This document shows, piece by piece, positions 25,058 through 33,384 of a stretch of 64,000 bases of DNA. The notes beneath the pieces were generated by a model, which was given only the letters and a program-made list of their open reading frames with translations, was not told the origin of the DNA and did no database searches. Position 1 is the first letter of the stretch. Each line of letters starts with the position of its first letter. Source of the stretch: Arthrobacter sp. NicSoilB4 (lineage in GTDB: Bacteria; Actinomycetota; Actinomycetes; Actinomycetales; Micrococcaceae); assembly GCF_019977335.1 (NCBI RefSeq), contig NZ_AP024653.1:2542001-2606000 (forward strand), in the 5' to 3' direction. A program made the position numbers and the translations under genes.

Positions 25058-26022
25058 CGTGCTGCCTCCTTCTTGAAGAGCGAGAATACGGTGCGGAGTG
25101 CGAAGGTCGCCACGACGATGGTGCCGATGACCACCACGACGCCGGCGGCGGACGCCAGGCCGTATTCGTTGGCGTAGTAGAACGTCTCGTAGATGGCGTA
25201 GGGCAGGTTGGCCGTGCCCAGGCCGCCGGACGTGAGGGTGAAGACGGCGTCGAAGTTCTGCACGATGTAGATGGCTCCGAGCAGCCCGCCGAGTTCGAGG
25301 TACTGCCGCAGGTGCGGCAGGGTGAGGTGATGGAAGATCGCCCAGGGAGTGGCGCCGTCCATTTGGGCGGCTTCTACCGTGTCCATGGGACGCGACTGCA
25401 GACCGGCGAGCAGGATGAGCATCATGAATGGGGTCCACTGCCAGACCAGGGAGATGATGATGGCCAGCAGGGGCGCCGAGGTCAGCAGGTCGGTCTGGGG
25501 CGGGTTGTCGCTGCCGAACAGTGACCAGACCCAGGTGAGGGTGCCGTTGATCAGGCCGTAGACGGGGTTGAGGATGGCGTGCTTCCAGATCAGCGCCGCA
25601 GCCACCGGCACCACGAGGAAGGGTGCGATCAGCAGGGTCCGGGCCAGTCCGCGGCCGATGAACTTCTTGTCCAGGAGCAGGGCCAGGCCAAGGCCGAGGA
25701 GCAGGCTGGCCAGGACCACCGAGACGGTCATGACGATGGTGGTGACGATCGCTTGCTGAAAGTAAGGGTCGGTGAGGACCTGGACGTAGTTCTCGAACCC
25801 GGCAAACCCGGTGGTATCCGGGCTCATGCTGTTCCAGTTCATGAACGAGATGGCCAGCGTCCCCACGAACGGGAGCTGGGTGACGATGATGAGGAAGATC
25901 AGGGCCGGCAGCAGCGGTGCACGCCGCACCCAGGCCACGGCCCGTTCCCTCGCCCTGGTGTCCCTGGAAGGTTTGGCTATGGTGCTCCCGTGCCGGGAGA
26001 CGCGCGCCGTTGCGTTTGTCAT
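25054..26022 (-). CDS. sugar ABC transporter permease (MalF-type)
   Basis: 322 aa permease with six transmembrane segments and the EAA loop 'MDTVEAAQMDGATPWAIFHH'. I choose ATG 26022, which has AGGAG about 7 nt upstream; the open frame extends far into the solute-binding gene but that is a shadow. It overlaps the second permease by 4 nt and lies 23 nt after the solute-binding protein gene, so the three are one operon. Family resemblance is to mannitol/sorbitol permeases (SmoF/MtlF). Confidence 0.93.
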   Translation of the reverse strand: MTNATARVSRHGSTIAKPSRDTRARERAVAWVRRAPLLPALIFLIIVTQLPFVGTLAISFMNWNSMSPDTTGFAGFENYVQVLTDPYFQQAIVTTIVMTVSVVLASLLLGLGLALLLDKKFIGRGLARTLLIAPFLVVPVAAALIWKHAILNPVYGLINGTLTWVWSLFGSDNPPQTDLLTSAPLLAIIISLVWQWTPFMMLILLAGLQSRPMDTVEAAQMDGATPWAIFHHLTLPHLRQYLELGGLLGAIYIVQNFDAVFTLTSGGLGTANLPYAIYETFYYANEYGLASAAGVVVVIGTIVVATFALRTVFSLFKKEAAR

Positions 26023-26045
26023 GATGTTCTCCTGCGGTTGGGTTG

Positions 26046-27395
26046 TTACTTCTTGTACTTGTCGCCGACTTTTTGTGCGGCTTCCTGGCCCTTGGCCACC
26101 GCGTCGGCGACAGTACCCTGGCCGGCGATGGCGGAGCTGACACCCTGGGAGACCCTGGTGCCCAGGGCGGCGAACTCGGGAATCCCGACAAATTGGATGC
26201 CCACCGCCGGACGCGGCTGGACACCGGGGTTGGTCGGATCGGCGTTTTCGATGGCGAAGCGTTCGGCCTTGAAGAACGGTGCTGCCTGCTGGAAGTCGGT
26301 GTTCTCGTAAGTGGAGATGCGTTTGCCGGACGGAACCTTGGACCAGCCGAGCTTGGACGCCACCAGTTCCTCGTACTTCTTTGAGCTGGCCCAGGCGATG
26401 AACTTCCCGGCGGCATCCTGCTTTTTGGAGGCCGCCTGCACAGCCCAGGACCAGGTCCACAGCCAGCCGGAGGACTTGGTCTCCTTCACGGGGGCCTGGG
26501 CGTAGCCGATCTTTCCCTTCACCGGGGAGGCCTCGGCCTCCAGGGCGCCGGCCGCGGAAGTGGCGTCGTACCACATGGCGACCTTGCTCTGGCTCATGTT
26601 GTTCAGGCACTCGGTGAACCCGGCCTGGGCGGCCCCCGCCGGACCATGCTCCCGGACCAAGGCAGTGTAGAACTCGACTGCTGCGGTGAATTCGGGGCTG
26701 TTGACCTGTGCGTTCCAGTCCTTGTCGAACCAGGTTCCGCCGAAGGTGTTCACCACCGTGGTCAGCGGCGCGAAGACTTGCCCCCAGCCAGGTTGGCCGC
26801 GCAGACAGATCCCCTTCATGCCCGGGGCGGCGCCGTCCGCCTGAGCGGCCAGGGCTGCGACCTCATCCCAGGTGGGCTTCTCCGGCATCGTCAGGCCCTT
26901 GGCGTCGAAGATGTCCTTCCGGTACATCAGGAAGGAGGACTCTCCATAAAACGGTTCGCCGTAGAGCTTGCCGTCTTTGCCGGTCAGCGACGCTGTGTAG
27001 GCCGGCAGGATGTCCGCCTGGTTGAACCCGGCATCCGCGGCCACATGGTCCAGCGGTGCCAGCCACCCGTTGGCTGAATAGAACGGGATCTCGTAGTTGG
27101 ACAGCGACGCAATATCGTACTGGCCGGCCTGGCTCGAAAACTCCTGGCTGATCTTGGCGCGGACGTCGTTTTCCGGCAGGACGGTGTAGTTGACCCTGAT
27201 GCCGGTTTCCTTGGTGAAGTTCTCCGCGGTGAGCCGCTGCAGGTCCTCCATCTGGGGGTTGTTCACCATCAGGACATTGATGGCGTTCGGGTCGCCGGCC
27301 GAATTTCCACCGCCGGCACCGGCACAGGCCGAGGCGCTTAATGCCACGCACAGGGCACCTGCGGCCAACGCGGCAACGCGTATTTTTGCGCGCAT
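26046..27395 (-). CDS. extracellular solute-binding lipoprotein, sugar/polyol type
   Basis: 449 aa family-1 solute-binding protein. The N-terminus has a signal with lipobox (LSASAC) and a Gly-rich spacer, so it is membrane-anchored. Body features include 'TAENFTKETGIRVNYTVLPE', 'YDIASLSNYEIPFYSANGW' and 'WSWAVQAASKKQDAAGKFI', as in SmoE/mannitol-binding proteins. The start ATG has AAAGGAG upstream. It is the first gene of the polyol operon and faces a divergent AraC regulator across 268 nt of non-coding DNA (27396-27663), in which I could not assign a confident promoter or operator. Confidence 0.93.
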   Translation of the reverse strand: MRAKIRVAALAAGALCVALSASACAGAGGGNSAGDPNAINVLMVNNPQMEDLQRLTAENFTKETGIRVNYTVLPENDVRAKISQEFSSQAGQYDIASLSNYEIPFYSANGWLAPLDHVAADAGFNQADILPAYTASLTGKDGKLYGEPFYGESSFLMYRKDIFDAKGLTMPEKPTWDEVAALAAQADGAAPGMKGICLRGQPGWGQVFAPLTTVVNTFGGTWFDKDWNAQVNSPEFTAAVEFYTALVREHGPAGAAQAGFTECLNNMSQSKVAMWYDATSAAGALEAEASPVKGKIGYAQAPVKETKSSGWLWTWSWAVQAASKKQDAAGKFIAWASSKKYEELVASKLGWSKVPSGKRISTYENTDFQQAAPFFKAERFAIENADPTNPGVQPRPAVGIQFVGIPEFAALGTRVSQGVSSAIAGQGTVADAVAKGQEAAQKVGDKYKK

Positions 27396-27663
27396 TCAAG
27401 GACTCCTTTGTTCTTCAGGGGATGCAATGCGACCGGCGTTCCGACTGCTGTGTCGGGGTGCGGTGCCGAAAGCGGGACCGGGGCTTGAAAGCCGGGGTGC
27501 CTCGCTGATGTTCCTCAAGATTAGGCCTGGGGGATAGACCACAACTAGCGCCGTGGTTGCCAGGTTCTGATACTAATTTTCCCGGCCGGGCCGCAGTCGG
27601 GCGCTACTCTGGGAGCAGGCAGCCCAGAAGCCGTCCATATTTCATAACCCGGGAGGGACCACC

Positions 27664-28605
27664 ATGGCCGCAGCGAACCCCGCCGCCGGAGCCGACCCCG
27701 TAGACAGCGCTGCGGCCCGGCTTGCAGAACGACTGCTGGGGATGCGCGCCAACCGGGAAGTCATCCCGGAAGACCCGAACCATTCGGTCCGGTGGCATGA
27801 GCACGACTATCCCAGTCCGGTAGCACGCTGGAACTACCATCCTGAATACGAGCTACACCTGATCCGGAAAGGCACCGGAAAGTACATCGTGGGAGACCAC
27901 ATCGGCACGTTCCAGGCCGGACACGTAGTGCTGGTGGGATCGGGGCTGCCGCACGACTGGGTCAGCGACCTGGAGCCCGGGAAAGTCCTCCAGGGCAGGG
28001 ACGCCCTCATCCAGTTCGACGGAAAATGGGTTGAACAGGCTGCTGCAGTCATTCCGGAAATGGCCGAGGTCAAACCCCTGCTGGAACAGTCCTCACGCGG
28101 CATCGAGTTCCTGGGAGCATCGGCCAAGGCAGCAGCCGATGCCATTGAGGCGATGGGCGAGGCCACCGGACTACAGCGGTTTCATCATCTCGTTGAGGTG
28201 TTTGCAGTCCTTACCCGGGCGCCGCAGGACGAACGTCGCTACTTGGCCGACGAATGGTTCAGGCCCCAGCTGGACGGCCAGGCCGCGGCCGTGGTGGACA
28301 TCGTCCTCGAATACGTCTTCAGTAACCACGCCGGCAGCGTCAAGATGTCCGAGGCTGCGGCGCTGGTGGGAATGTCGGAGCCGACATTTTCGAAGTACTT
28401 CAAACGTGCCACCGGCCAGAACTTCAGTGACCTGGTCCGCAAACTTCGGCTGGCCCATGCGCGCCGCCTGCTGGAGCACAGCGACAAAGCCATTTCCGAC
28501 ATTTGCTACGAGGTGGGCTTCTCGAACTTGTCCAATTTCAACCGGCATTTCCTCAACGACGCCGGCGAAACCCCGCGGGACTACCGCCAGCGCGTCCAGC
28601 TTTGA
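27664..28605 (+). CDS. AraC-family transcriptional regulator
   Basis: 313 aa. An N-terminal cupin-type sensing domain ('YHPEYELHLIRKGTGKYIVG', 'GHVVLVGSGLPHDWVSD') is followed by two helix-turn-helix units at the C-terminus: 'KMSEAAALVGMSEPTFSKYF' and 'ISDICYEVGFSNLSNFNRHF'. GGGAGG precedes the ATG. Being divergent from the polyol importer/dehydrogenase/kinase operon, it is the likely activator of that operon in response to the imported polyol or its ketose. Confidence 0.92.
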   Translation: MAAANPAAGADPVDSAAARLAERLLGMRANREVIPEDPNHSVRWHEHDYPSPVARWNYHPEYELHLIRKGTGKYIVGDHIGTFQAGHVVLVGSGLPHDWVSDLEPGKVLQGRDALIQFDGKWVEQAAAVIPEMAEVKPLLEQSSRGIEFLGASAKAAADAIEAMGEATGLQRFHHLVEVFAVLTRAPQDERRYLADEWFRPQLDGQAAAVVDIVLEYVFSNHAGSVKMSEAAALVGMSEPTFSKYFKRATGQNFSDLVRKLRLAHARRLLEHSDKAISDICYEVGFSNLSNFNRHFLNDAGETPRDYRQRVQL

Positions 28606-28645
28606 GCCCGCTCGGTCGAGACCGTAGCTTGCCCAGCGGAACACC

Positions 28646-29452
28646 CTAGTGGAGGGTGACGAGCTGCGCCGGATCCTCGTCCGGCAGTTCGCCGTCGACG
28701 ACGGCAGTCACCTGCAGCTGCGTCAAGGACAGGCTGCCGCCCACCGTCGACAGGAACGCGGTATCCGAGGAATCCCTGCCGGCGGTGATCCGCAGCATGC
28801 TTTCCCGCGGGGCCAGGCCGGTGGGATCGATGACATGCCAGGCACCGTTGACGTGGGCCTCGGCCACCGCATGGAAATCCATGGGGCTCAGTCCGGGGGC
28901 ATACACGGCGGCCAGCCGGGCCGGAACGTTTTTGGCGCGCAGCAGCGAGATGGCCAGGTGGGCGAAGTCGCGGCAGACCCCTCGCCGGTGCAGCAGCGTC
29001 TCGACGGCGCCGTCGGTCCCGCGTGAGGATCCGCTGATGTAGCGGAGTTCGCTGAAGACCCAGTTGCGCACCGCGTTCACGAGCTCCTCGCCCTGCACAC
29101 CCCCGAATTCCGCGTAGGCCGTGGGCAGGAGCCGGTCGGACTCGGCATAGCGGCTGGGCCGGACGTAGCGGATGAGTTCCATCAGCCGGGGTTCTTCCGG
29201 CAGCGCGAACCCGGAGACGTTCGCAGTGTAGTCCACGAGCACCTCGGTGGGTTCAGCGAATTCCATGTAGTGGAAGCGACCGCCGTGGTGGTCGGAGAGC
29301 TCCGTGAGCGGGACATCCTCGCCGCCGGCGGTCACGGACAACGACTCCAGGAAGCTGCTGTAGCCGGGGTTTCGAGCCACGGACACGGCCAGCGCGACCT
29401 TGGTGTCGGCCACGGTCTTGAAGGCCAGGCGGGCGGCTACAGAGCGCTGCAT
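28646..29452 (-). CDS. transglutaminase-like family protein
   Basis: 268 aa cytoplasmic protein with no signal peptide. The transglutaminase/cysteine-protease triad is visible: Cys in 'HRRGVCRDFAHLAISLLRA', His in 'SPMDFHAVAEAHVNGAWHV', and Asp in 'IDPTGLAPRESML'. The N-terminal third is the beta-rich domain found in this bacterial group. Such proteins are often annotated as protease-like, with unknown substrate. It stands alone: the gaps on both sides exceed 40 nt and the neighbours are unrelated. Confidence 0.88.
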   Translation of the reverse strand: MQRSVAARLAFKTVADTKVALAVSVARNPGYSSFLESLSVTAGGEDVPLTELSDHHGGRFHYMEFAEPTEVLVDYTANVSGFALPEEPRLMELIRYVRPSRYAESDRLLPTAYAEFGGVQGEELVNAVRNWVFSELRYISGSSRGTDGAVETLLHRRGVCRDFAHLAISLLRAKNVPARLAAVYAPGLSPMDFHAVAEAHVNGAWHVIDPTGLAPRESMLRITAGRDSSDTAFLSTVGGSLSLTQLQVTAVVDGELPDEDPAQLVTLH

Positions 29453-29539
29453 GTATCTCCGGGGTGTGAGGTATCGGCTGGTCGTGTCGCCGCCACCGTC
29501 GCCGGTACGGCTGGGTACGGCGGTGCGGGCGGTGCGGGA

Positions 29540-30361
29540 CTAGTTTTTGATCTTCAGAGACATTAGCATCCGCTGGACGTTGGCGAATTCCGAGCCCTCG
29601 TTGACGTATTTGGCTGCCTGGTCCAGGGTGTCGAAGGCCTTGGCCGGGGCAACCTTCTGGTCCGGGGCGAAGGACTTCAGCTCCGTCAGGTCACCGAAGG
29701 AGTAGTCACCTTTGCCCTCGGGGCCGCGCACCAGGTTCTGCAGCGCACAGGACCTTCCGTCCGCGCCGCCGACGACGTTGGTAATCCCGTAGGACCCAAA
29801 ATACTTGTAGCCCTGGATTACCCGGAAGACCACACGCGGCTCGATGGTGCCTTCCCCGCCGCGGTGCGGGAGGTCCACCGGGGCGCTGCTGACCACAACG
29901 TACGGTTTCGCGGCGTCGTCCGCGCAGGCCACGGCCGGCCGCGGCTGAAGCCCTGTCTGCAGGGTGGCGAGGTAGCCGCCGTCGGCGTCCTTGATCTCAA
30001 TCTTGAGTGCGCCGGGCATGGTTCCCTCCGCCGGGGCCACCGACTGGGCGATCCACTCCTGCGGCAGCTCGAAACTGACGCTCTTCGCCGGATCGGTGAA
30101 GACTTTCCAGGCCGCCGCCGTCGAGCCTGGCTCCGCCGAGGCCGAGGCAGTGGACCCTGGCGTGCCGGTCGGCGTCGTGCCGCCCGCGGACGGGTCCGCC
30201 GACGGTGCCCCGCTTGCTCCGGGGCTGCCCCCCGCCGTCCAGGCGGGCGGGCCCTTGGCCTCGCTGCTGCAGCCCGCCAGTGCGGCGGCGGCGAGCGCCA
30301 GGGCCGCGGCGATCCGGATGCCGCGGACCGAGGTCCGCCGGAAGGTGTCCGTCGCTTTCAT
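29540..30361 (-). CDS. hypothetical lipoprotein with Ala/Ser/Pro-rich linker
   Basis: 273 aa. I place the start at ATG 30361; the open frame upstream overlaps the M20 relic. The signal peptide ends in a lipobox (AALAGC), followed by a low-complexity linker of about 50 residues rich in Ser, Pro, Gly and Thr that should span the cell wall. The folded part starts at 'WKVFTDPAKSVSFELPQEW', a pattern common to actinobacterial surface lipoproteins of unknown function. Only a few cysteines occur, two of them possibly forming a disulfide. Function is unknown. Confidence 0.8.
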   Translation of the reverse strand: MKATDTFRRTSVRGIRIAAALALAAAALAGCSSEAKGPPAWTAGGSPGASGAPSADPSAGGTTPTGTPGSTASASAEPGSTAAAWKVFTDPAKSVSFELPQEWIAQSVAPAEGTMPGALKIEIKDADGGYLATLQTGLQPRPAVACADDAAKPYVVVSSAPVDLPHRGGEGTIEPRVVFRVIQGYKYFGSYGITNVVGGADGRSCALQNLVRGPEGKGDYSFGDLTELKSFAPDQKVAPAKAFDTLDQAAKYVNEGSEFANVQRMLMSLKIKN

Positions 30362-30390
30362 GGTGCCAGCGTAGCCGGACTCCGGGCCGC

Positions 30391-30922
30391 TCAGAGATCC
30401 CGGATCAGCGTTTCGTAGAAGCTGACGCCGCCCATCATGATGTACGGGGTGACGATTGCCTCCGGGAACACCCCGGCGATGCAGCCCTCCAGCAGTTCCC
30501 ACTGCTGGTCTCGCCCCCCCATCCGGCCGAAGAGCAGTGTTACCGGGGCGCGGAATAGCGACAAACTGGCAAACACGGCCCGCAGCGGCGCCGGGGCGGG
30601 CCGAAGCGCCGCAGCAGCTCAACGGTCACGTCCGGCAGCGACTGCGGGAACGGGCTGCGCTCAATCCGGGTGATGGCCCGCGCCAGCCGCGCCGTCGCGC
30701 CCATCCGGAGGTGTGGAGGCGTGGCCGCCGGGGTCGCGGGTCAGCAGCTCCACGCCCAGGATCCCTTTTTCGGCCACACCGACGACGGCGGCGGGCCGGG
30801 TCACGCCGGGGAACGCCCCGCCGGCCGCGGCGCCGCCCTCGTCCAGCACCAGCCAGGGCCTTACACCGCGCCCGGCGAGGAGGCCCGCCGCGGCGGCCGC
30901 GCTGGCCCCGGCGGTCTCCTCC
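30391..30922 (-). pseudogene. M20-family peptidase (CPS1/PM20D1-like) relic
   Basis: Minus-strand pieces match an M20 metallopeptidase in order but in changing frames: 'GVRPWLVLDEGGAAAGGAF', 'KGILGVELLTRDPGGHASTP', then after a frameshift 'MGATARLARAITRIERSPF', then in the other frame 'ELLEGCIAGVFPEAIVTPY' and the C-terminal 'VSFYETLIRDL' followed by a stop at 30391. The N-terminal part with the first metal ligands is missing. About 150 residues are absent between 'LFGRMGG' and 'RDQQW', and another piece near the end. This explains the gene-free stretch between the lipoprotein and DUF1684 genes. Confidence 0.75.
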
Positions 30923-30984
30923 TGGGCCCGGGGCCCGCCGCCGCGGCGCGATTCGCCGGCGGGAAAGCGGGATACGCTGGGGAC

Positions 30985-31659
30985 ATGGCGGATCAGGATT
31001 TTGGCTCCACGGATTTCGGAGCCCAGGACAGCGTGGCGGACATCTCCGCCGTCGACATCGCGGACTGGCGGCTCCGGACCTTTGCGCTCTACGCCAACGT
31101 GCGCAAGTTCGCGGCGGAGGATCCAGCCGAGGCACATTCGTACTGGCGCCAGGAGCGGGACAGGATGTTCGGCACCCACCCCGCCTCGCCGCTCACGGCG
31201 GCCGCCAAGTCCACCTTCGGCGGGCTGAAGACGGCGGACTACGACCCGATCTACCGCTTCCACATCCCGCTGACCAGCGAGGGCGCGGGGCGGGAAATGA
31301 ACGTAGAGACCGGGACCGACGGCTTGGTCCGGTTTGTCCGGCTGGGCACGTTCGATCTGCCGGAAATGGGCCAGCTCGCCGTGTGGAAGCTCCACGGCTA
31401 CGGCGGCGGAATCTTCGTGCCGTTCCGTGACGCCACGGCCGGGCAGCCCGGGGGCAGCTACGGTGCCGGCCGCTACCTGCTGGACACCATTAAGGGTGCT
31501 TTCCACGGCGTGCAGGGGTCCGGCCCGGATGCCGAGTTCGTGGTGGACTTCAACTTCGCCTACAACCCCTCCTGCGCCTACAACGAGGCGTGGGCATGCC
31601 CCCTCGCCGGCCCGTCCAACCGCCTCGCCGTGGAGATCCCTGTCGGCGAGCTGTACTGA
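30985..31659 (+). CDS. DUF1684 family protein
   Basis: 224 aa, no signal or membrane segment. It matches the DUF1684 family by 'WRLRTFALYANVR' ... 'SYWRQERDRMFGTHPASPL' and the C-terminal block 'DFNFAYNPSCAYNEAWACPL'. The family's biochemical role is unknown. The start is ATG 30985; the frame is open further upstream but that part overlaps the M20 relic. It lies 4 nt before the GtrA-type gene, so the two are likely co-transcribed. Confidence 0.85.
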   Translation: MADQDFGSTDFGAQDSVADISAVDIADWRLRTFALYANVRKFAAEDPAEAHSYWRQERDRMFGTHPASPLTAAAKSTFGGLKTADYDPIYRFHIPLTSEGAGREMNVETGTDGLVRFVRLGTFDLPEMGQLAVWKLHGYGGGIFVPFRDATAGQPGGSYGAGRYLLDTIKGAFHGVQGSGPDAEFVVDFNFAYNPSCAYNEAWACPLAGPSNRLAVEIPVGELY

Positions 31660-31663
31660 GCGG

Positions 31664-32155
31664 ATGGATGCCCAGCTCGAGCAGCGCTCCCCCGCGCCCG
31701 CACCGGCTCCTGCCGGTGCCCCGGCCCGCCGGCGGCACCGCGGCGTCCTGCGCTACCCGCTGGTCCGGCAGCTGCTGAGGTTCACCGCCGTCGGCGTGGT
31801 CTGCACGGCAACATCGCTGGCGCTCTACGCCTTCCTCCGGCCGTATCTCGGCTCGCAGCCGGCCAACGCGGCAGCCCTCATCCTCACGTCACTGATGAAC
31901 ACGGCGCTGAACCGGCGGCTGACCTTCAAGATCACCGACCGGCACCGGCTCAAGCGCGACCACCTCAACGGGCTGATCGTGATCCTGGTGGCGCTGCTGA
32001 TCACGGGCGGCAGCCTCGGCGTCCTGCACTGGATCAACCCCGACGCCACCGTGGCCGACGAGTTGTGGACCACCACGCTCTCCGGCTTCGCGGCCACGGC
32101 CGTGCGATTCACCATGCTGCGGCACTGGATCTTCCGCCGCGCCCGCCACCGCTAG
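31664..32155 (+). CDS. GtrA-family membrane protein
   Basis: 163 aa. After a Pro/Ala-rich N-terminus of 30 residues come four predicted transmembrane helices: 'LLRFTAVGVVCTATSLALYA', 'ANAAALILTSLMNTALNRRL', 'LIVILVALLITGGSLGVLHW' and the last near residue 145. This is the GtrA/DPMS small flippase-like family, linked to moving lipid-linked sugars across the membrane during cell-envelope polysaccharide modification. No glycosyltransferase gene is adjacent, so its pathway is unknown. A strong hairpin follows the stop. Confidence 0.85.
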   Translation: MDAQLEQRSPAPAPAPAGAPARRRHRGVLRYPLVRQLLRFTAVGVVCTATSLALYAFLRPYLGSQPANAAALILTSLMNTALNRRLTFKITDRHRLKRDHLNGLIVILVALLITGGSLGVLHWINPDATVADELWTTTLSGFAATAVRFTMLRHWIFRRARHR

Positions 32156-32182
32156 CCCCAGGTTGCCTGCCTCATCTGACTC

Positions 32183-32224
32183 GCAGCAGGGGCCGTTTTG
32201 GGCGTCCAAAACGGCCCCTGCTGC
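32183..32224. terminator. 19-bp perfect stem-loop between convergent genes
   Basis: Arms of 19 nt beginning GCAGCAGGGG and ending CCCCTGCTGC pair perfectly around a 4-nt loop (GCGT). It sits between the GtrA gene and the cysteine desulfurase gene, whose TAG it touches. Likely a bidirectional terminator; the stem contains TTTT/AAAA near the loop rather than a trailing U tract. Confidence 0.75.
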
Positions 32225-33384
32225 TAGCTAGTTGGGCCGAGGGCCTGGACGCTGCCGACGGCGGTGCGGACCGCGTCCGCGGCCTCGTGCAGCTCGGCGG
32301 CCGTGATCGTGGAGTCGAAGCTGAAGCGCACCGCGGTCTGGGCGACCTCGGCGGTGATGCCCATCGCCAGCAGCACCGGGGACGGCTCGTCCGAGCCCGC
32401 CGCGCAGGCCGAACCGCTGGAACAGATGACTCCCAGCCGCTCGAGCTCCAGCAGCACGGATTCGCCGCTGGTCCCCGGGAAGCAGAAGGACGCCACCGAG
32501 GGCAGCCGCTCGCCGGGATGGCCGGTGAGGACCGCCCCCGGAACCCCTGCCTGCACCGAGCGGATAAAGTCGTCGCGCAGGGCGGCGACGTGGGCCGCAC
32601 GTTCCGCCTGTGACGTCCGGGCGAGCGTCAGCGCCGTCGCGAGGGCCACGGCCCCGGCGACGTTCTCGGTTCCTGACCGGCGCCCGCGTTCCTGCCCGCC
32701 GCCGTGGATCACGGGTTCCATCCGCGTCCGGCTCCGCACGAACAGCGCCCCGCTGCCCTTCGGGGCGCCGAGTTTGTGGCCGGAGATGCTCAGGGCATCC
32801 ACACCCAGTGCTGCGGTGTCGAGCGGCAGCCACCCGGCGGCCTGGACCGCGTCGGTGTGGAAGGGAATGCCGTGGGCGCGGGCCAGCGCGGCCAGCCGGG
32901 TTATCGGCTGCACCGTGCCCACCTCGTTGTTGGCGTACATGATGCTGACGAGGGCGGTCTCCGGCCGGAGCGCGCCGGCGAGGGCCTCTTCGGTGACGCG
33001 TCCGTGGGCGTCGACCGGCACCACGTCGACGGCGAAGCCGTGCATTCGCTCGAGGTAGCGGGCGGACTCTTCCACTGCGGGATGTTCGACGGCGCTGATC
33101 ACCACCCGGTCCAGCTGCGGATCCGCGGCCCGCCGGGCCAGGGCTATGCCCTTGACGGCCAGGTTGTCCGCCTCGGTGCCGCCGGAGGTGAAGACCACCT
33201 CGCCCGGGCGGCAGCCCAGTGCCTTCGCCGTTGCTGCCCGGGCCCCGGCGAGCGCAGCAGCGGCCGAGTCGCCGAGCGAATGATGGCTCGAGGGATTGCC
33301 GAAATCCCCGCTGAGGTACGGCCACATCGCTTCGAGCACCTCGCGGCGGACCGGGGTGGTGGCCGCGGCGTCGAGGAAAATCAT
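32224..33384 (-). CDS. cysteine desulfurase (NifS/IscS-like) of the NAD operon
   Basis: 386 aa PLP-dependent desulfurase that mobilises sulfur from cysteine. It shows 'DAAATTPVRREVLEAMWPYL' at the N-terminus, the PLP lysine in 'SISGHKLGAPKGSGALF', and the active Cys loop 'ICSSGSACAAGSDEPSPVL'. It is the last gene of nrtR-nadA-nadB-nadC-nifS, overlapping nadC by ATGA. NadA needs a [4Fe-4S] cluster, so this desulfurase probably serves cluster assembly on quinolinate synthase, a recurrent arrangement. I give no gene symbol because nifS and iscS are used interchangeably for such members. Confidence 0.92.
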   Translation of the reverse strand: MIFLDAAATTPVRREVLEAMWPYLSGDFGNPSSHHSLGDSAAAALAGARAATAKALGCRPGEVVFTSGGTEADNLAVKGIALARRAADPQLDRVVISAVEHPAVEESARYLERMHGFAVDVVPVDAHGRVTEEALAGALRPETALVSIMYANNEVGTVQPITRLAALARAHGIPFHTDAVQAAGWLPLDTAALGVDALSISGHKLGAPKGSGALFVRSRTRMEPVIHGGGQERGRRSGTENVAGAVALATALTLARTSQAERAAHVAALRDDFIRSVQAGVPGAVLTGHPGERLPSVASFCFPGTSGESVLLELERLGVICSSGSACAAGSDEPSPVLLAMGITAEVAQTAVRFSFDSTITAAELHEAADAVRTAVGSVQALGPTS

